From NCBI GenBank assembly GCA_023437225.1, contig JAEZGS010000027.1, positions 124,001 through 188,000 of the forward strand: 64,000 bases of DNA. Direction: 5' to 3'. The notes under the pieces were generated by a model, which was not told the origin of the DNA, made no database searches, and saw only the letters and a list, made by a program, of their open reading frames with translations. This DNA comes from Bacteroidota bacterium. Lineage in GTDB: Bacteria > Bacteroidota > Bacteroidia > Chitinophagales > Chitinophagaceae. Both the position numbers and the translations under genes were made by a program. This document shows positions 41,342-50,857 of this stretch, one piece after another (within the stretch, counting starts at the first letter, position 1; every line of letters begins with the position of its first letter).

Positions 41342-44300
41342 ATGAAAAAGAATCTATTGACTCGTGACATTCGTGTCCAATGCCTTACTATTCTCTTTTC
41401 TTTCATTTTTTCTTTTAGCGCCTTCTCACAACAGGAAAGTCCTGTTACCGGAACCATCGTCAGCCAGACCGGCGAACCGTTACGGGGTGTTTCCGTTGCG
41501 CTGAAGAACAGCAATCGGGGTACACAAACTGACACCGCCGGTGCCTTTACCATCAATGCGCCCTCCAACGGAATCCTCGTGATCTCTTATGTGGGCTATA
41601 ACACGCAGGAGATTCCAGTGAACGGTCAGGCAGTGATCTCCGTTACGCTAACAACCGCAGGCGCACAGCTTGAACAGGTTGTCGTTGTAGGGTATGGTAC
41701 ACAGCGAAAGAGGGATGTGACCGGTTCGGTCGTTTCTATCAAAGGAGGTGAATTGGCCAAACAGCCCGTCCTCACCGCAACACAGGCTGCGCAGGGTAAG
41801 GTGGCAGGTGTGCAGGTGATAAGTTCTGGAGCGCCCGGCTCATCACCGATCGTTCGCATCCGTGGTACGGGTAGCATGCTTGCCGGAGCAGATCCACTCT
41901 TCGTTGTTGATGGTGTGATCACCAACGACATCAGTAATATCAATACCAACGACATCCTGACGTTTGACGTTTTGAAAGATGCGTCCTCCGCAGCCATCTA
42001 TGGTGTTCGGGGTGCGAATGGAGTGGTGATTATAACAACGAAGAAAGGACGGTCGGGCCGCCTCAATGTTGAATACTTCGCCAATGTGGGTATACGGCAG
42101 GCAGCGAATCTTGTTGAAATGGCGAACAGTCGCCAGTACGCCGCCTATGTGAATGAGGCGTACGGCAATATTACCGTTGATTCCCCAACAGTGAACACGG
42201 ATTGGTTTGATGCGATTCTCCGTAATGCTTTCTGGCAGAATCATAACGTGTCGGTATCCGGGGGAAGTGAACGCGCTACTTTCTTTCTAAGTGCTGGTTA
42301 TCTTACCGATGAAGGCATCGTTGTGGGTAATAAGTACCGCCGGTTTACATTGCGACAAAACAGTGAATTCAAACTAAACAATAAGATCAAGCTCGGTATA
42401 ATCGCTTCATTCAGCAACGGCATTGCCAACGATATCAACCTGGGATCCGCATACAACAATGCGTATCGTGCAAACCCAACTGTTCCCAGTAAGATTGGGG
42501 ATCGATATGGAAATACTTCCGCGGCGGGGAACGTGGGTAACCCGCTCATCGATATTGAAAAAGTAAATAACCGTTACATCACCAACAGGCTGCAGGGTAA
42601 CGCTTACCTCGAGATCAAACCGATCAGCGCTTTGACACTACGTTCGAGTTTGGGAGCAGATCTCGATCATAACAATCGACGGGTTTATGATTACATCTAC
42701 AACAATGATGAGCAGACATTCCTCGTGGCAGGTGGTAACCAAAGACGTGAATTCAGTTTCCTCAACATCACTCAAAACCGCGGATTCAGATGGTTATGGG
42801 AGAATACTGCCACTTACAACAAACGCTTCGATGATCATAATTTCACCGCGCTGTTTGGTTTCACAGCCGAGCAGTTCAGCGGCGATTTTGTGAACGGTAC
42901 ACGAAGAGGTGTGCCGGCTGATCCGTCATTATGGTATCTCGGTGGATCTGGTGATCCAAACACGGCATTGAGCAATGGAGGTGGCGATAAGTGGGCCAGA
43001 AATTCATATATCGGTCGCCTTAATTATGCGTTCAACAATAAGTATCTCTTAACGGCAACCTTCCGCGCTGATGGTAGCTCCCGATTCCCTGAGGCTAATA
43101 GATGGGCTTATATCCCGTCGTTTGGTATCGGATGGGTTATCTCCGATGAAGAATTCATGGAAGGACAAAACATCTTCGATAACCTAAAGTTGCGTGCAAG
43201 CTGGGGCCGGCTTGGAAACGACAACATTCCTTCTAACGCCTTTACGGTAACAGCTACAACGGGTCTCCCGTATTTCTTTAACAACGGAGTTGTCCTGGGA
43301 AGTATAATCGAAGAATCGAAAGACCAGGATCTTCGCTGGGAGATCACCGAAGAGTTTGATGTTGGATTAGAGTTCGGGTTTTTTGATAGGCGACTGACCG
43401 GTGAACTGGATTACTACGATAAGAAAACCAAAGATGCATTGGTATACATCAATGTACCGACGATCGTATCGGCTTCCGGTCGCATGATCACCAATGCTGC
43501 GACCATACAGAATAAGGGATTCGAAGCATCACTTCGTTGGAGCGATGACCTGAACAAGGACTTTTCTTACTTCATTGGTGGTAACATTACATTTAATCGA
43601 AATCGAACGCTCAACCTCAATGGTGGTCAGGCGCTTGTTGAAGGCGGCATCGGTCAACAGGGATTTACCACACGTTCTGACAATGGTGTACCGATAGGAA
43701 GCTTTTATGTACTGCAGGTTCTCGGCATTTTCCAGGATCAGGAGGAGATCGATGCTTATGTAAATAAGGATGGAAATCTCATCCAGCCGGATGCACGTCC
43801 CGGGGATTTCAAGTACCTGGATGCGGATAACAACGGAAGCATTGATGTTACGGCCGATCGTGTTTATGTAGGTTCATATCAGCCCAAAACATATTTCGGT
43901 ATCAACGCAGGATTTACCTACAAGAATCTTGATTTCACCATTGACTTTTATGGCAATACAGGCAACGTGATCTATAATGGTAAACGCGGATTCCGTTATG
44001 AAACAACGGATAACATCGAGGCAGCAGTGGCCGCAAATCGCTGGCAGCCGCACGATCCGTCCACTACACATCCACGTGCAAAAGAAGGTTACTGGCCGGC
44101 TTCGACATATTTTATTGAGAAAGGTGATTTCTTCAGGATCAATAACCTGACGATCGGTTATACCATTCCTGAGGAGACATTACGCAGTTTCCGTATGACG
44201 AGCTTCAGGGTATTCCTGACAAGCCAAAATTTATGGACTGGAAAAAAATTCTCAGGGTTTACGCCAGAATTGCCAGGGTCGAGTCCACTTAATGCGGGTA

Positions 44301-44362
44301 TTGAGTTAAACGCATATCCAACAACAAGAACTTTTGCAATTGGACTTAGTGTGGGATTATAA
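41342..44362 (+). CDS. SusC-like TonB-dependent outer-membrane transporter
   Basis: A 1006-residue glycan importer of the outer membrane. Order: signal peptide (ending FSAFSQ), carboxypeptidase-regulatory-like domain (GTIVSQTGEPLRGVSVALK), TonB box region VVVGYG near residue 118, plug domain (VRIRGTGSMLAGADPLFVVDG), then the 22-strand barrel ending in a hydrophobic residue pattern. It forms a pair with the SusD-like lipoprotein 17 bases downstream. In this family substrate oligosaccharides pass through with TonB energy. The downstream GH144 genes suggest beta-1,2-glucooligosaccharides as cargo. Confidence 0.95.
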   Translation: MKKNLLTRDIRVQCLTILFSFIFSFSAFSQQESPVTGTIVSQTGEPLRGVSVALKNSNRGTQTDTAGAFTINAPSNGILVISYVGYNTQEIPVNGQAVISVTLTTAGAQLEQVVVVGYGTQRKRDVTGSVVSIKGGELAKQPVLTATQAAQGKVAGVQVISSGAPGSSPIVRIRGTGSMLAGADPLFVVDGVITNDISNINTNDILTFDVLKDASSAAIYGVRGANGVVIITTKKGRSGRLNVEYFANVGIRQAANLVEMANSRQYAAYVNEAYGNITVDSPTVNTDWFDAILRNAFWQNHNVSVSGGSERATFFLSAGYLTDEGIVVGNKYRRFTLRQNSEFKLNNKIKLGIIASFSNGIANDINLGSAYNNAYRANPTVPSKIGDRYGNTSAAGNVGNPLIDIEKVNNRYITNRLQGNAYLEIKPISALTLRSSLGADLDHNNRRVYDYIYNNDEQTFLVAGGNQRREFSFLNITQNRGFRWLWENTATYNKRFDDHNFTALFGFTAEQFSGDFVNGTRRGVPADPSLWYLGGSGDPNTALSNGGGDKWARNSYIGRLNYAFNNKYLLTATFRADGSSRFPEANRWAYIPSFGIGWVISDEEFMEGQNIFDNLKLRASWGRLGNDNIPSNAFTVTATTGLPYFFNNGVVLGSIIEESKDQDLRWEITEEFDVGLEFGFFDRRLTGELDYYDKKTKDALVYINVPTIVSASGRMITNAATIQNKGFEASLRWSDDLNKDFSYFIGGNITFNRNRTLNLNGGQALVEGGIGQQGFTTRSDNGVPIGSFYVLQVLGIFQDQEEIDAYVNKDGNLIQPDARPGDFKYLDADNNGSIDVTADRVYVGSYQPKTYFGINAGFTYKNLDFTIDFYGNTGNVIYNGKRGFRYETTDNIEAAVAANRWQPHDPSTTHPRAKEGYWPASTYFIEKGDFFRINNLTIGYTIPEETLRSFRMTSFRVFLTSQNLWTGKKFSGFTPELPGSSPLNAGIELNAYPTTRTFAIGLSVGL

Positions 44363-44379
44363 CAGCAAAACATTTTAGT

Positions 44380-45879
44380 ATGAAAACGAGATTATTCTTT
44401 CTATCAATAGCCATTGCAGCAACCGTCGTTATTGCTTCGTGTGGCAAAGATTTCCTCGATGTGCCGGTGCAGGGTCAATCACTTCCGGAGAACGATCCGG
44501 ATTTCGCACGCAACCTTGTAACAGGCACCTATAATGCCCTGATCAATACGGACGGATGGGGCCGCGATATACATGGATTGATGTTTGTTATCGCAACAAA
44601 TATTCGTTCCGATGATGCTGATAAAGGAAGTACTCCAGGTGATTTCGGTCCGGCTTCAGAGATCGAAAACTTTACACTCACCCCGGCCAACTCTGTTGTG
44701 AATTCTTTGTGGTCCGGACATTACAACGCCATAAACGTAGCCAACAGGGCATTAGAAAACCTTCCCGATGCGGCAGTCGATGAGGCTCAAAAGGCGCGAC
44801 TTATCGCTGAAGTGCGGTTTATTCGGGCCTATCTCTACTTTAACCTCGTGCGCTATTTTGGAAACATTCCATTGATAACACGTGTACCAACAGATAACAT
44901 TGATGCGAACTCTGCTGAGTTTGTCACACAAGTCGGTCCACAGGAGGTTTACGATTTTGTCATCGAAGATCTGGAGTATGCTGTGGCAAATCTTCCGTTG
45001 AAAGGACAGACCGAAGTTGGTCGCGCTACAAAAGGAGCGGCACAGAGCATGCTGGCAAAAGTGTACATGTATACTCCAACACCCGATTGGCAACGTGTAT
45101 ATGATCTTACCAAAGAAGTAATGAACAGTGGTGTTTATGGACTTACGCCGGAGTATGCGGATATATGGAGAGAAGTAGGAGAGAATAATATTGAATCTAT
45201 ATGGGAGATACAGACGGGTGAGACTGCAGCATGTAACGGAGGTATTTATAATTATGCCGAATTCCAGGGACCCCGCGCCGGATTTGCGCGTGGATGGAGT
45301 GACCTGGGATGGGGATTTGGCGGGCCTTCGCAGAATCTTGTTAATGCATATGAGCAGGGCGACAAACGACGTGCTGCAACAGTTATAGAGATTGACAATG
45401 ATGGAACGATCCTTTGGGATGGAACAAGGGTGCCGAGTAAGGATTCTGTTGAGAATAACTATTATAACTACAAGGCCTATCACAGTACAACCAGAGAAAC
45501 TTATTGTGGAGATCGCGGTCGTATGCCGAAGAATATTCGCATACTGCGTTATGCCGATGTGTTGTTGATGAATGCTGAAGCTGCTTTCAATCTGAATAAA
45601 CCGGATGAAGCAAAAGACATCATCAATGATATCCGTGAGCGTGCAGGTTTAGGTACACTGGCGTCTTTGAATATGAACGCCATCTGGAAAGAACGAAGAT
45701 TGGAACTGGCATTAGAGCATGATCGTTTCTTTGACCTTGTAAGGCAGGGTAGGGTTGGCGAAGTAATGCGTGCTGCGGGCTTCACGAATTTTACTGACGA
45801 CAAACACGAATTGTTGCCGATACCCAGTGCACAGATAGAGTTGAGTGGTGGACAACTGGAACAAAATCCAAACTATTAA
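44380..45879 (+). CDS. SusD-like surface glycan-binding lipoprotein
   Basis: 499 residues with lipoprotein signal (VVIASC). TPR-like helices typical of SusD/RagB appear as RFIRAYLYFNLVRYFGNIPLI. The C-terminal motif region is NDIRERAG ... WKERRLELALEHDRFFDLVRQG, followed by LLPIPSAQIE. It caps the SusC transporter and captures glycan. Cotranscribed with susC. Confidence 0.95.
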   Translation: MKTRLFFLSIAIAATVVIASCGKDFLDVPVQGQSLPENDPDFARNLVTGTYNALINTDGWGRDIHGLMFVIATNIRSDDADKGSTPGDFGPASEIENFTLTPANSVVNSLWSGHYNAINVANRALENLPDAAVDEAQKARLIAEVRFIRAYLYFNLVRYFGNIPLITRVPTDNIDANSAEFVTQVGPQEVYDFVIEDLEYAVANLPLKGQTEVGRATKGAAQSMLAKVYMYTPTPDWQRVYDLTKEVMNSGVYGLTPEYADIWREVGENNIESIWEIQTGETAACNGGIYNYAEFQGPRAGFARGWSDLGWGFGGPSQNLVNAYEQGDKRRAATVIEIDNDGTILWDGTRVPSKDSVENNYYNYKAYHSTTRETYCGDRGRMPKNIRILRYADVLLMNAEAAFNLNKPDEAKDIINDIRERAGLGTLASLNMNAIWKERRLELALEHDRFFDLVRQGRVGEVMRAAGFTNFTDDKHELLPIPSAQIELSGGQLEQNPNY

Positions 45880-45897
45880 ACGAAAACGAAAACTATT

Positions 45898-46782
45898 ATG
45901 AAACGCTTCAGTATAGTTCTATATGGTTTGATCTCACTTATGTTTATTACAGCCTGTGAGAAAGAAAACACTGAGGGTAAGGAAACCGCCGACTTCCCAG
46001 ATGTAGGAGGTTACGCAAGTTCTGCCGAGGTGGCTGCCGAAGATCTCGTTGCACATTTCGGATTTGACGGCAATGCAGACGATTCCAAAGGATCAGTGAC
46101 AGGAGCGGCGCCCAATAACATCAGCTATGTGCCCGGCAAACTCGGACAGGCGTACAAAGGGGCACCCGGTTCGTTCATTGCTTACGACAACCCCGGCGCA
46201 CTTGCAAATCTTACAAGCTTTTCGGTATCGATGTGGATTAATACTGGTAAACATGAAGGTGGCGCTCAATCGCTCTTCATGCTACCCAATACAAATGGTT
46301 TCTGGGGTAATTTCTTTACTCTCATAGAAGGAGGAACGGCAGATGTAATGCAACTCAAAGTGCATTTTCAAAAACATGCCACGCCTGCAATACCCCGTAC
46401 AGAACAATGGGTGGATCTTGGAGGCGATAATCGGTTGCCTAATATGTATAATCAATGGAAGCATGTTGCTTATAGCTATGATGAAACAACGTCCACATTT
46501 GCTTTATATGTGAACGGTGCGAAAGTGAATCTGCCGGCCGACTTTACCAATCGAATGACTGCGGACGCGCCTGCGGGCCAGCCTCTTGGTCCTCTTGCAT
46601 TTGCAAACGTTTCGAAATTTGTGATCGGTGGATGGCAAACAAATCTGGGCGCTCCCTGGAGCGGACCCGATCCCTGGATGCTTAATTATACCGGTGCACT
46701 CGATGAGCTACGTTTTTTCGACAGACCATTAACACCCGCTGAAGTGGATGCATTATTCCGATTGCAAAACCAGGGAAGGTGA
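45898..46782 (+). CDS. LamG-domain lipoprotein, glycan-binding candidate
   Basis: 294 residues with lipoprotein signal (LMFITAC). Most of the protein is one LamG/concanavalin-like jelly-roll: LVAHFGFDGNADDSKG at the start, SFSVSMWINTG in the middle, and YTGALDELRFFDRPLTPAEV near the end, all usual for LamG_3. It takes the position of SusE/F-type surface glycan-binding proteins, directly after SusD (18 bases). Binding to the same glucan as the GH144 enzymes is inference. Confidence 0.87.
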   Translation: MKRFSIVLYGLISLMFITACEKENTEGKETADFPDVGGYASSAEVAAEDLVAHFGFDGNADDSKGSVTGAAPNNISYVPGKLGQAYKGAPGSFIAYDNPGALANLTSFSVSMWINTGKHEGGAQSLFMLPNTNGFWGNFFTLIEGGTADVMQLKVHFQKHATPAIPRTEQWVDLGGDNRLPNMYNQWKHVAYSYDETTSTFALYVNGAKVNLPADFTNRMTADAPAGQPLGPLAFANVSKFVIGGWQTNLGAPWSGPDPWMLNYTGALDELRFFDRPLTPAEVDALFRLQNQGR

Positions 46783-46791
46783 GGGTGGAAT

Positions 46792-46878
46792 GCAAAATGG
46801 AAAATGGAAAATGGGAAATGGGTAAAAGAAATGGGAAACGGTAAAAGAAACGGGAAATGGGAAATGGAAAATGGGAAT
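46792..46878. repeat. 7-nt repeat array (GGAAAAT/GGGAAAT type)
   Basis: Units GCAAAAT, GGAAAAT twice, GGGAAAT, a 13-base spacer (GGGTAAAAGAAAT), GGGAAAC, a 12-base spacer of the same sort, GGGAAAT twice, GGAAAAT. It begins 10 bases after the LamG stop. Confidence 0.85.
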
Positions 46879-46970
46879 ATAAAACTAGCAGCATTGACGA
46901 TAAAAGTTTAAAAATTCACATACAACATGAATTGCTATTGAATAACCAGCCCGCTATTCAACCGTTTCTT

Positions 46971-47082
46971 CATTTTCCATTTCGTATTTCGCATCATGCA
47001 TTTTGTATTTCGCATTTTGCATTTCGCATTTTGTATTATGCATTTCGAAATACCAGTTTCCTGTTTCCCATTTTCTGTTTCC
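46971..47082. repeat. 7-nt repeat array in opposite orientation, overlapping a signal peptide
   Basis: Sixteen unbroken 7-base units (CATTTCG, TATTTCG, CATTTTG, TGTTTCC and the like). As reverse complement they are GAAAATG/CGAAATG words, so this array faces the one at 46792-46878. In the GH144 frame it encodes Phe/Ile/Ser-rich sequence ending in the lipoprotein signal. Confidence 0.85.
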
Positions 47083-48707
47083 TAACAATTGCATGCAACA
47101 AGAATGACAAACCCGATCCTGCGCCTCCTGCGGGTCCATTTAATTTTTCTTATGCCTCAGTAGACGGTGCTCGCGGTAGCTATAAATTCAACAATGCAAG
47201 CGTGCAACCGGTGATTTCAATCGCGTTCAGCAGTCCCGTACATAGTCTAAATGCGGCTTCAAAAATTCGTTTTACTGACAAGAATAACAACCCCATTCCA
47301 TTCTCTGTAAGCTTCGCGAATAATGACAGCATAGTTCGTATCACGCCCAATGCATCGCTTTCTTATCTCACAAAGTACACCATAGCAATATCGTCCGAAT
47401 TGCAATCGTCGGCATTCGTGCGACTCAATTCAGCATTAAATATTAACCTGCTTACGAAGCTGGATTCATCATACAAATTTCCCATTGTAACTGACGAACA
47501 GCTACTCAACATTGTACAGCGCCAACACTTCAAATACTTTTGGGAATTCGGCCACCCGATAAGCGGACTTGCACGTGAAAGAAACAACTCAGGCGATGTT
47601 GTAACCAGCGGTGGGAGCGGTTTTGGAGTAATGGCCATCATTGCTGCAATCCATCGAAACTTTATCACCCGGCAGGAAGGCCTGGATCGTATCGCTAAAA
47701 TCGTTGCCTTTCTAAAGACGAATGCACAGCATGTGCATGGAGCTTATCCCCATTGGCTAAACGGTGCCACCGGTGCAATTGTCCCTTTTAGTGAGAAAGA
47801 TAATGGGGCTGACCTTGTAGAAACATCGTATCTGTTTATGGGATTGATCACGGCAAGACAATATTTTAATGAGCTAACTCCGCAGGAGACAAATCTTAGA
47901 AACGATATCCAGTTTCTGTACGACCGGGTGGAATGGGATTTCTTTCGAAAGAATAATGAGAACGTACTTTACTGGCATTTCAGCAATAACTATCAATGGG
48001 AAATGAATCTCCCCATCCGCGGTTGGAATGAGACATTGATAACATATGTGATGGCGGCCTCTTCCAATACGCATTCAATACCAAAAGAGGTTTATCAAAA
48101 CGGCTTTGCTCAGAACGGCACGATTCAAAACAATAATTCATATTACGGAATTCACCTGCTGCTGGGTCCTTCATTTAGCGGACCGTTATTTTTTGCACGC
48201 TATTCATTTCTCGGCATCGATCCGCGAGGTTTGAAAGACGCTTACGCAGATTATTTCGAACAAAACAAGAACCACTCGCTGATCCATTATGAGTACAGTC
48301 GCCAAAACCCAAAGAAATATTTTGGCTACAGCGATTCTGTTTGGGGCTTAACTGCAAGCGACGATCCTTTCGTTGGTTACATGGCACATGAGCCGTCCAA
48401 AGACAATGGTGTTGTGTCACCTACAGCCGCACTATCATCATTCCCATATACACCTGAAGAGTCGATGAAGGCGCTGAAGTTCTATTACTATGTTCTCGGT
48501 GACAAGCTATTTAAAGAGTACGGTTTTGTAGATGCGTTCAGTCTTGATGAACCCTGGTTTGCAAATACATTTCTGGCCATCGATCAGGGTCCGATCATCA
48601 TAATGATTGAAAATCACCGAAGCGGTCTTCTGTGGGACCTTTTTATGAGTGCGCCAGAAGTAAAAGCTGGTCTTACAAAACTCGGATTTGAAAGTCCTAA
48701 ATTGTAA
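47031..48707 (+). CDS. GH144 family endo-beta-1,2-glucanase lipoprotein with Ig-like N-terminal domain
   Basis: The frame is open from 46857, but no ATG lies near the lipoprotein signal (LFPIFCFLTIAC). A TTG at 47031 would give a 22-residue signal peptide, so I place the start there; this is uncertain because the region is a repeat array. After the Cys come a Big_5-like Ig domain (about 110 residues: AFSSPVHSLNAASKIRFTD) and the catalytic (alpha/alpha)6-barrel formerly called 'glycoamylase' (PF10091). Its conserved parts include HFKYFWEFGHPISGLARE, TSGGSGFGVMAI and GPIIIMIENHRSGLLW. GH144 was founded on Chitinophaga enzymes that cut beta-1,2-glucan. The next gene is a paralogue without the Ig domain. 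Confidence 0.85.
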   Translation: MYYAFRNTSFLFPIFCFLTIACNKNDKPDPAPPAGPFNFSYASVDGARGSYKFNNASVQPVISIAFSSPVHSLNAASKIRFTDKNNNPIPFSVSFANNDSIVRITPNASLSYLTKYTIAISSELQSSAFVRLNSALNINLLTKLDSSYKFPIVTDEQLLNIVQRQHFKYFWEFGHPISGLARERNNSGDVVTSGGSGFGVMAIIAAIHRNFITRQEGLDRIAKIVAFLKTNAQHVHGAYPHWLNGATGAIVPFSEKDNGADLVETSYLFMGLITARQYFNELTPQETNLRNDIQFLYDRVEWDFFRKNNENVLYWHFSNNYQWEMNLPIRGWNETLITYVMAASSNTHSIPKEVYQNGFAQNGTIQNNNSYYGIHLLLGPSFSGPLFFARYSFLGIDPRGLKDAYADYFEQNKNHSLIHYEYSRQNPKKYFGYSDSVWGLTASDDPFVGYMAHEPSKDNGVVSPTAALSSFPYTPEESMKALKFYYYVLGDKLFKEYGFVDAFSLDEPWFANTFLAIDQGPIIIMIENHRSGLLWDLFMSAPEVKAGLTKLGFESPKL

Positions 48708-48735
48708 TAACTAAGACTCAATAAAATTGATTCGC

Positions 48736-50115
48736 ATGCTCAGGATTTTCGGTTATGCATTCACGTTAGTGTGTTTGTTATGCGCCTCCGTTTCTGCACA
48801 GGCACAGAAAAAAGATGAAGTGCATAAAAGTGCCACTGCACAAAAAAATGGTGCGAACATTTTCATTCCGCCCGTGATGAAGATTGATAAGGACATTTCT
48901 GACGAAGCACTTCTAGACCTTGTTCAGCGACAGACATTCCGTTATTTCTGGGATTTTGGCCACCCTGTTTCCGGCCTCTCGAGAGAAAGAAGCAACGTCA
49001 CTGCAGAACATGGACATGAGGTGGTCACTTCCGGTGGATCAGGTTTTGGTGTGATGGCAATAATCGTTGCTGCAGAGCGTAAATGGATCACAAGGGAACA
49101 GGCAGTGGATCGCTTACTCAAGATGGTCAACTTTCTTCGTAAAGCGCAAAGCTTCTATGGCATGTGGTCGCACTGGCTTGATGGCGGCACCGGAAAAGTC
49201 ATTCCATTTAGCAGGCGTGACGATGCTGCGGATATAGTTGAATCTTCATTTCTATATGCTGGTTTGTTGTGCGCACGACAGTACTTTGACCAAAACAATA
49301 GAAAGGAAAACGAACTAAGAACGAAAATCAACTGGACCTGGCAGGAAGCAGACTGGAAATGGTTTTCAAAAGACACCGCTAAAGCTCTTTACTGGCATTG
49401 GAGCCCCAATTACGGATGGTCCATGAACAACGCTATTCGTGGGTGGAACGAATGCCTGATCACTTATGTTCTTGCTGCTTCGTCGCCAACTCATCCCATC
49501 GATGCGGAAGTCTATCATCAGGGCTTTGCACGGAGCAATACATTTATTAATAACAAAGAATTTTATGGCATAAGGCTTCCCCTCGGTCCGGATTATGGAG
49601 GACCGTTATTTTTCTCACATTATTCTTTCCTTGGATTAGATCCAAGAACATTGAAGGACCGCTATGCAAATTATTGGGAACAAAACAAAAATCATACGTT
49701 GATCAACCGGCAATATTGTATCGACAACCCTAAACACTTCAAGGGTTATGGACCAAATTCATGGGGATTAACTGCAAGCGATAATCATGAAGGATACAAC
49801 GCGCATTCGCCGGATAATGATCTTGGAGTGATCACTCCTACTGCAGCATTATCAGCGTTTCCATATACCCCGGAATATTCAATGCAGGCATTAAGGCATT
49901 TCTATGTTAACTTAGGCGATAAGATCTGGAGCGAATATGGTTTTGTCGATGCATTCAATGAATCAAAGAACTGGTATGCTAAGTCGCATCTTGCCATTGA
50001 CCAGGGACCGATCATTGTAATGATAGAAAATCACCGATCGGGACTAATGTGGAAATTATTTATGAGCTGTCCCGAAATACAACAGGGACTGAAAAAACTG
50101 GGTTTTACCTGGTGA
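48736..50115 (+). CDS. GH144 family endo-beta-1,2-glucanase, second copy
   Basis: About 459 residues from ATG 48736, which gives signal peptide MLRIFGYAFTLVCLLCASVSAQ. It is a periplasmic form, with no lipobox. The whole mature part is the GH144 barrel (TFRYFWDFGHPVSGLSRE, VTSGGSGFGVMAI, SHWLDGGTGKVIPFSRRDD, GPIIVMIENHRSGLMW). A surface lipoprotein copy and a periplasmic copy would let the cell first fragment the polymer outside and then finish inside. Activity is from family knowledge. Confidence 0.88.
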   Translation: MLRIFGYAFTLVCLLCASVSAQAQKKDEVHKSATAQKNGANIFIPPVMKIDKDISDEALLDLVQRQTFRYFWDFGHPVSGLSRERSNVTAEHGHEVVTSGGSGFGVMAIIVAAERKWITREQAVDRLLKMVNFLRKAQSFYGMWSHWLDGGTGKVIPFSRRDDAADIVESSFLYAGLLCARQYFDQNNRKENELRTKINWTWQEADWKWFSKDTAKALYWHWSPNYGWSMNNAIRGWNECLITYVLAASSPTHPIDAEVYHQGFARSNTFINNKEFYGIRLPLGPDYGGPLFFSHYSFLGLDPRTLKDRYANYWEQNKNHTLINRQYCIDNPKHFKGYGPNSWGLTASDNHEGYNAHSPDNDLGVITPTAALSAFPYTPEYSMQALRHFYVNLGDKIWSEYGFVDAFNESKNWYAKSHLAIDQGPIIVMIENHRSGLMWKLFMSCPEIQQGLKKLGFTW

Positions 50116-50143
50116 TCCGTTGCAATTAACAATGGTTGAATCC

Positions 50144-50842
50144 ATGAAGAATATAAAAACTTTGAGAAGCTTTTTTGTTATCCGTCTGTCCGTAGTATTT
50201 GCATTGCTGTTAGGGATTCTGTCGTACCCTTCTTTTGCGCAGGATGCAGCAGTCAAAGAGAAGCCTTATGCGCGTGATATGCGCGACTTTCGGATGAGCG
50301 ACAGTTTGAACAGGCCCGCGAAAGGAGCTTATTTATTTGTTGGAAGTTCCTCTATACGCATGTGGGATAATCTTGCCCAATCGTTTCCAAACAGGAAGAC
50401 GTTGAACCGTGGTTTTGGTGGTTCAACAATACCGGATGTGATCGATAATATTGAAACGGTTATTTATCCATATACTCCAAAACACATTGTCATTTATGTT
50501 GGTGAGAATGACATTGCCCAGGGAGTTAGCGCAGAAGAAACATTAAAAAGATTTAGCGAATTATACCTCAGGATTCGTGAGCGGTTTCCAACTACACCGA
50601 TTACCTATATCTCTATCAAACCAAGTCCGAGTCGCGATCAATTTCAATCAGTAGTGCAGGAAGCAAATCGTCTTATCAGTGAATACATCGCGAAGCAAAA
50701 AAATATTCGCTTTCTCGATGTGTATTCAAGAATGCTGAACGCCGATGGCAGCTATAAGCCGATATACCTGGAAGATCAACTGCATATGAATAAACAGGGG
50801 TATGAGATTTGGAGAAAGGCACTGGAAGAAAGCTGGAAATAG
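50144..50842 (+). CDS. Exported GDSL-type (SGNH) esterase
   Basis: About 232 residues; start at 50144 chosen (an in-frame ATG at 50132 is also possible) for the signal peptide ending PSFAQ. SGNH blocks: LFVGSSSIRMW with the nucleophile Ser, GFGGSTIPD, GENDIAQG, and EDQLHMNKQGY with the Asp-x-x-His pair (DQLH). It removes acyl groups such as acetyl or succinyl from glycans in many loci of this kind. It closes the PUL, 28 bases after the second GH144. Confidence 0.88.
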   Translation: MKNIKTLRSFFVIRLSVVFALLLGILSYPSFAQDAAVKEKPYARDMRDFRMSDSLNRPAKGAYLFVGSSSIRMWDNLAQSFPNRKTLNRGFGGSTIPDVIDNIETVIYPYTPKHIVIYVGENDIAQGVSAEETLKRFSELYLRIRERFPTTPITYISIKPSPSRDQFQSVVQEANRLISEYIAKQKNIRFLDVYSRMLNADGSYKPIYLEDQLHMNKQGYEIWRKALEESWK

Positions 50843-50857
50843 ATTAAACTATCGTCT

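Noticed and set aside
46857..47030. Upstream start for the first GH144 gene
   Set aside because: It would add about 58 residues coded by repeat arrays before the lipoprotein signal, which then could not act as an N-terminal signal.
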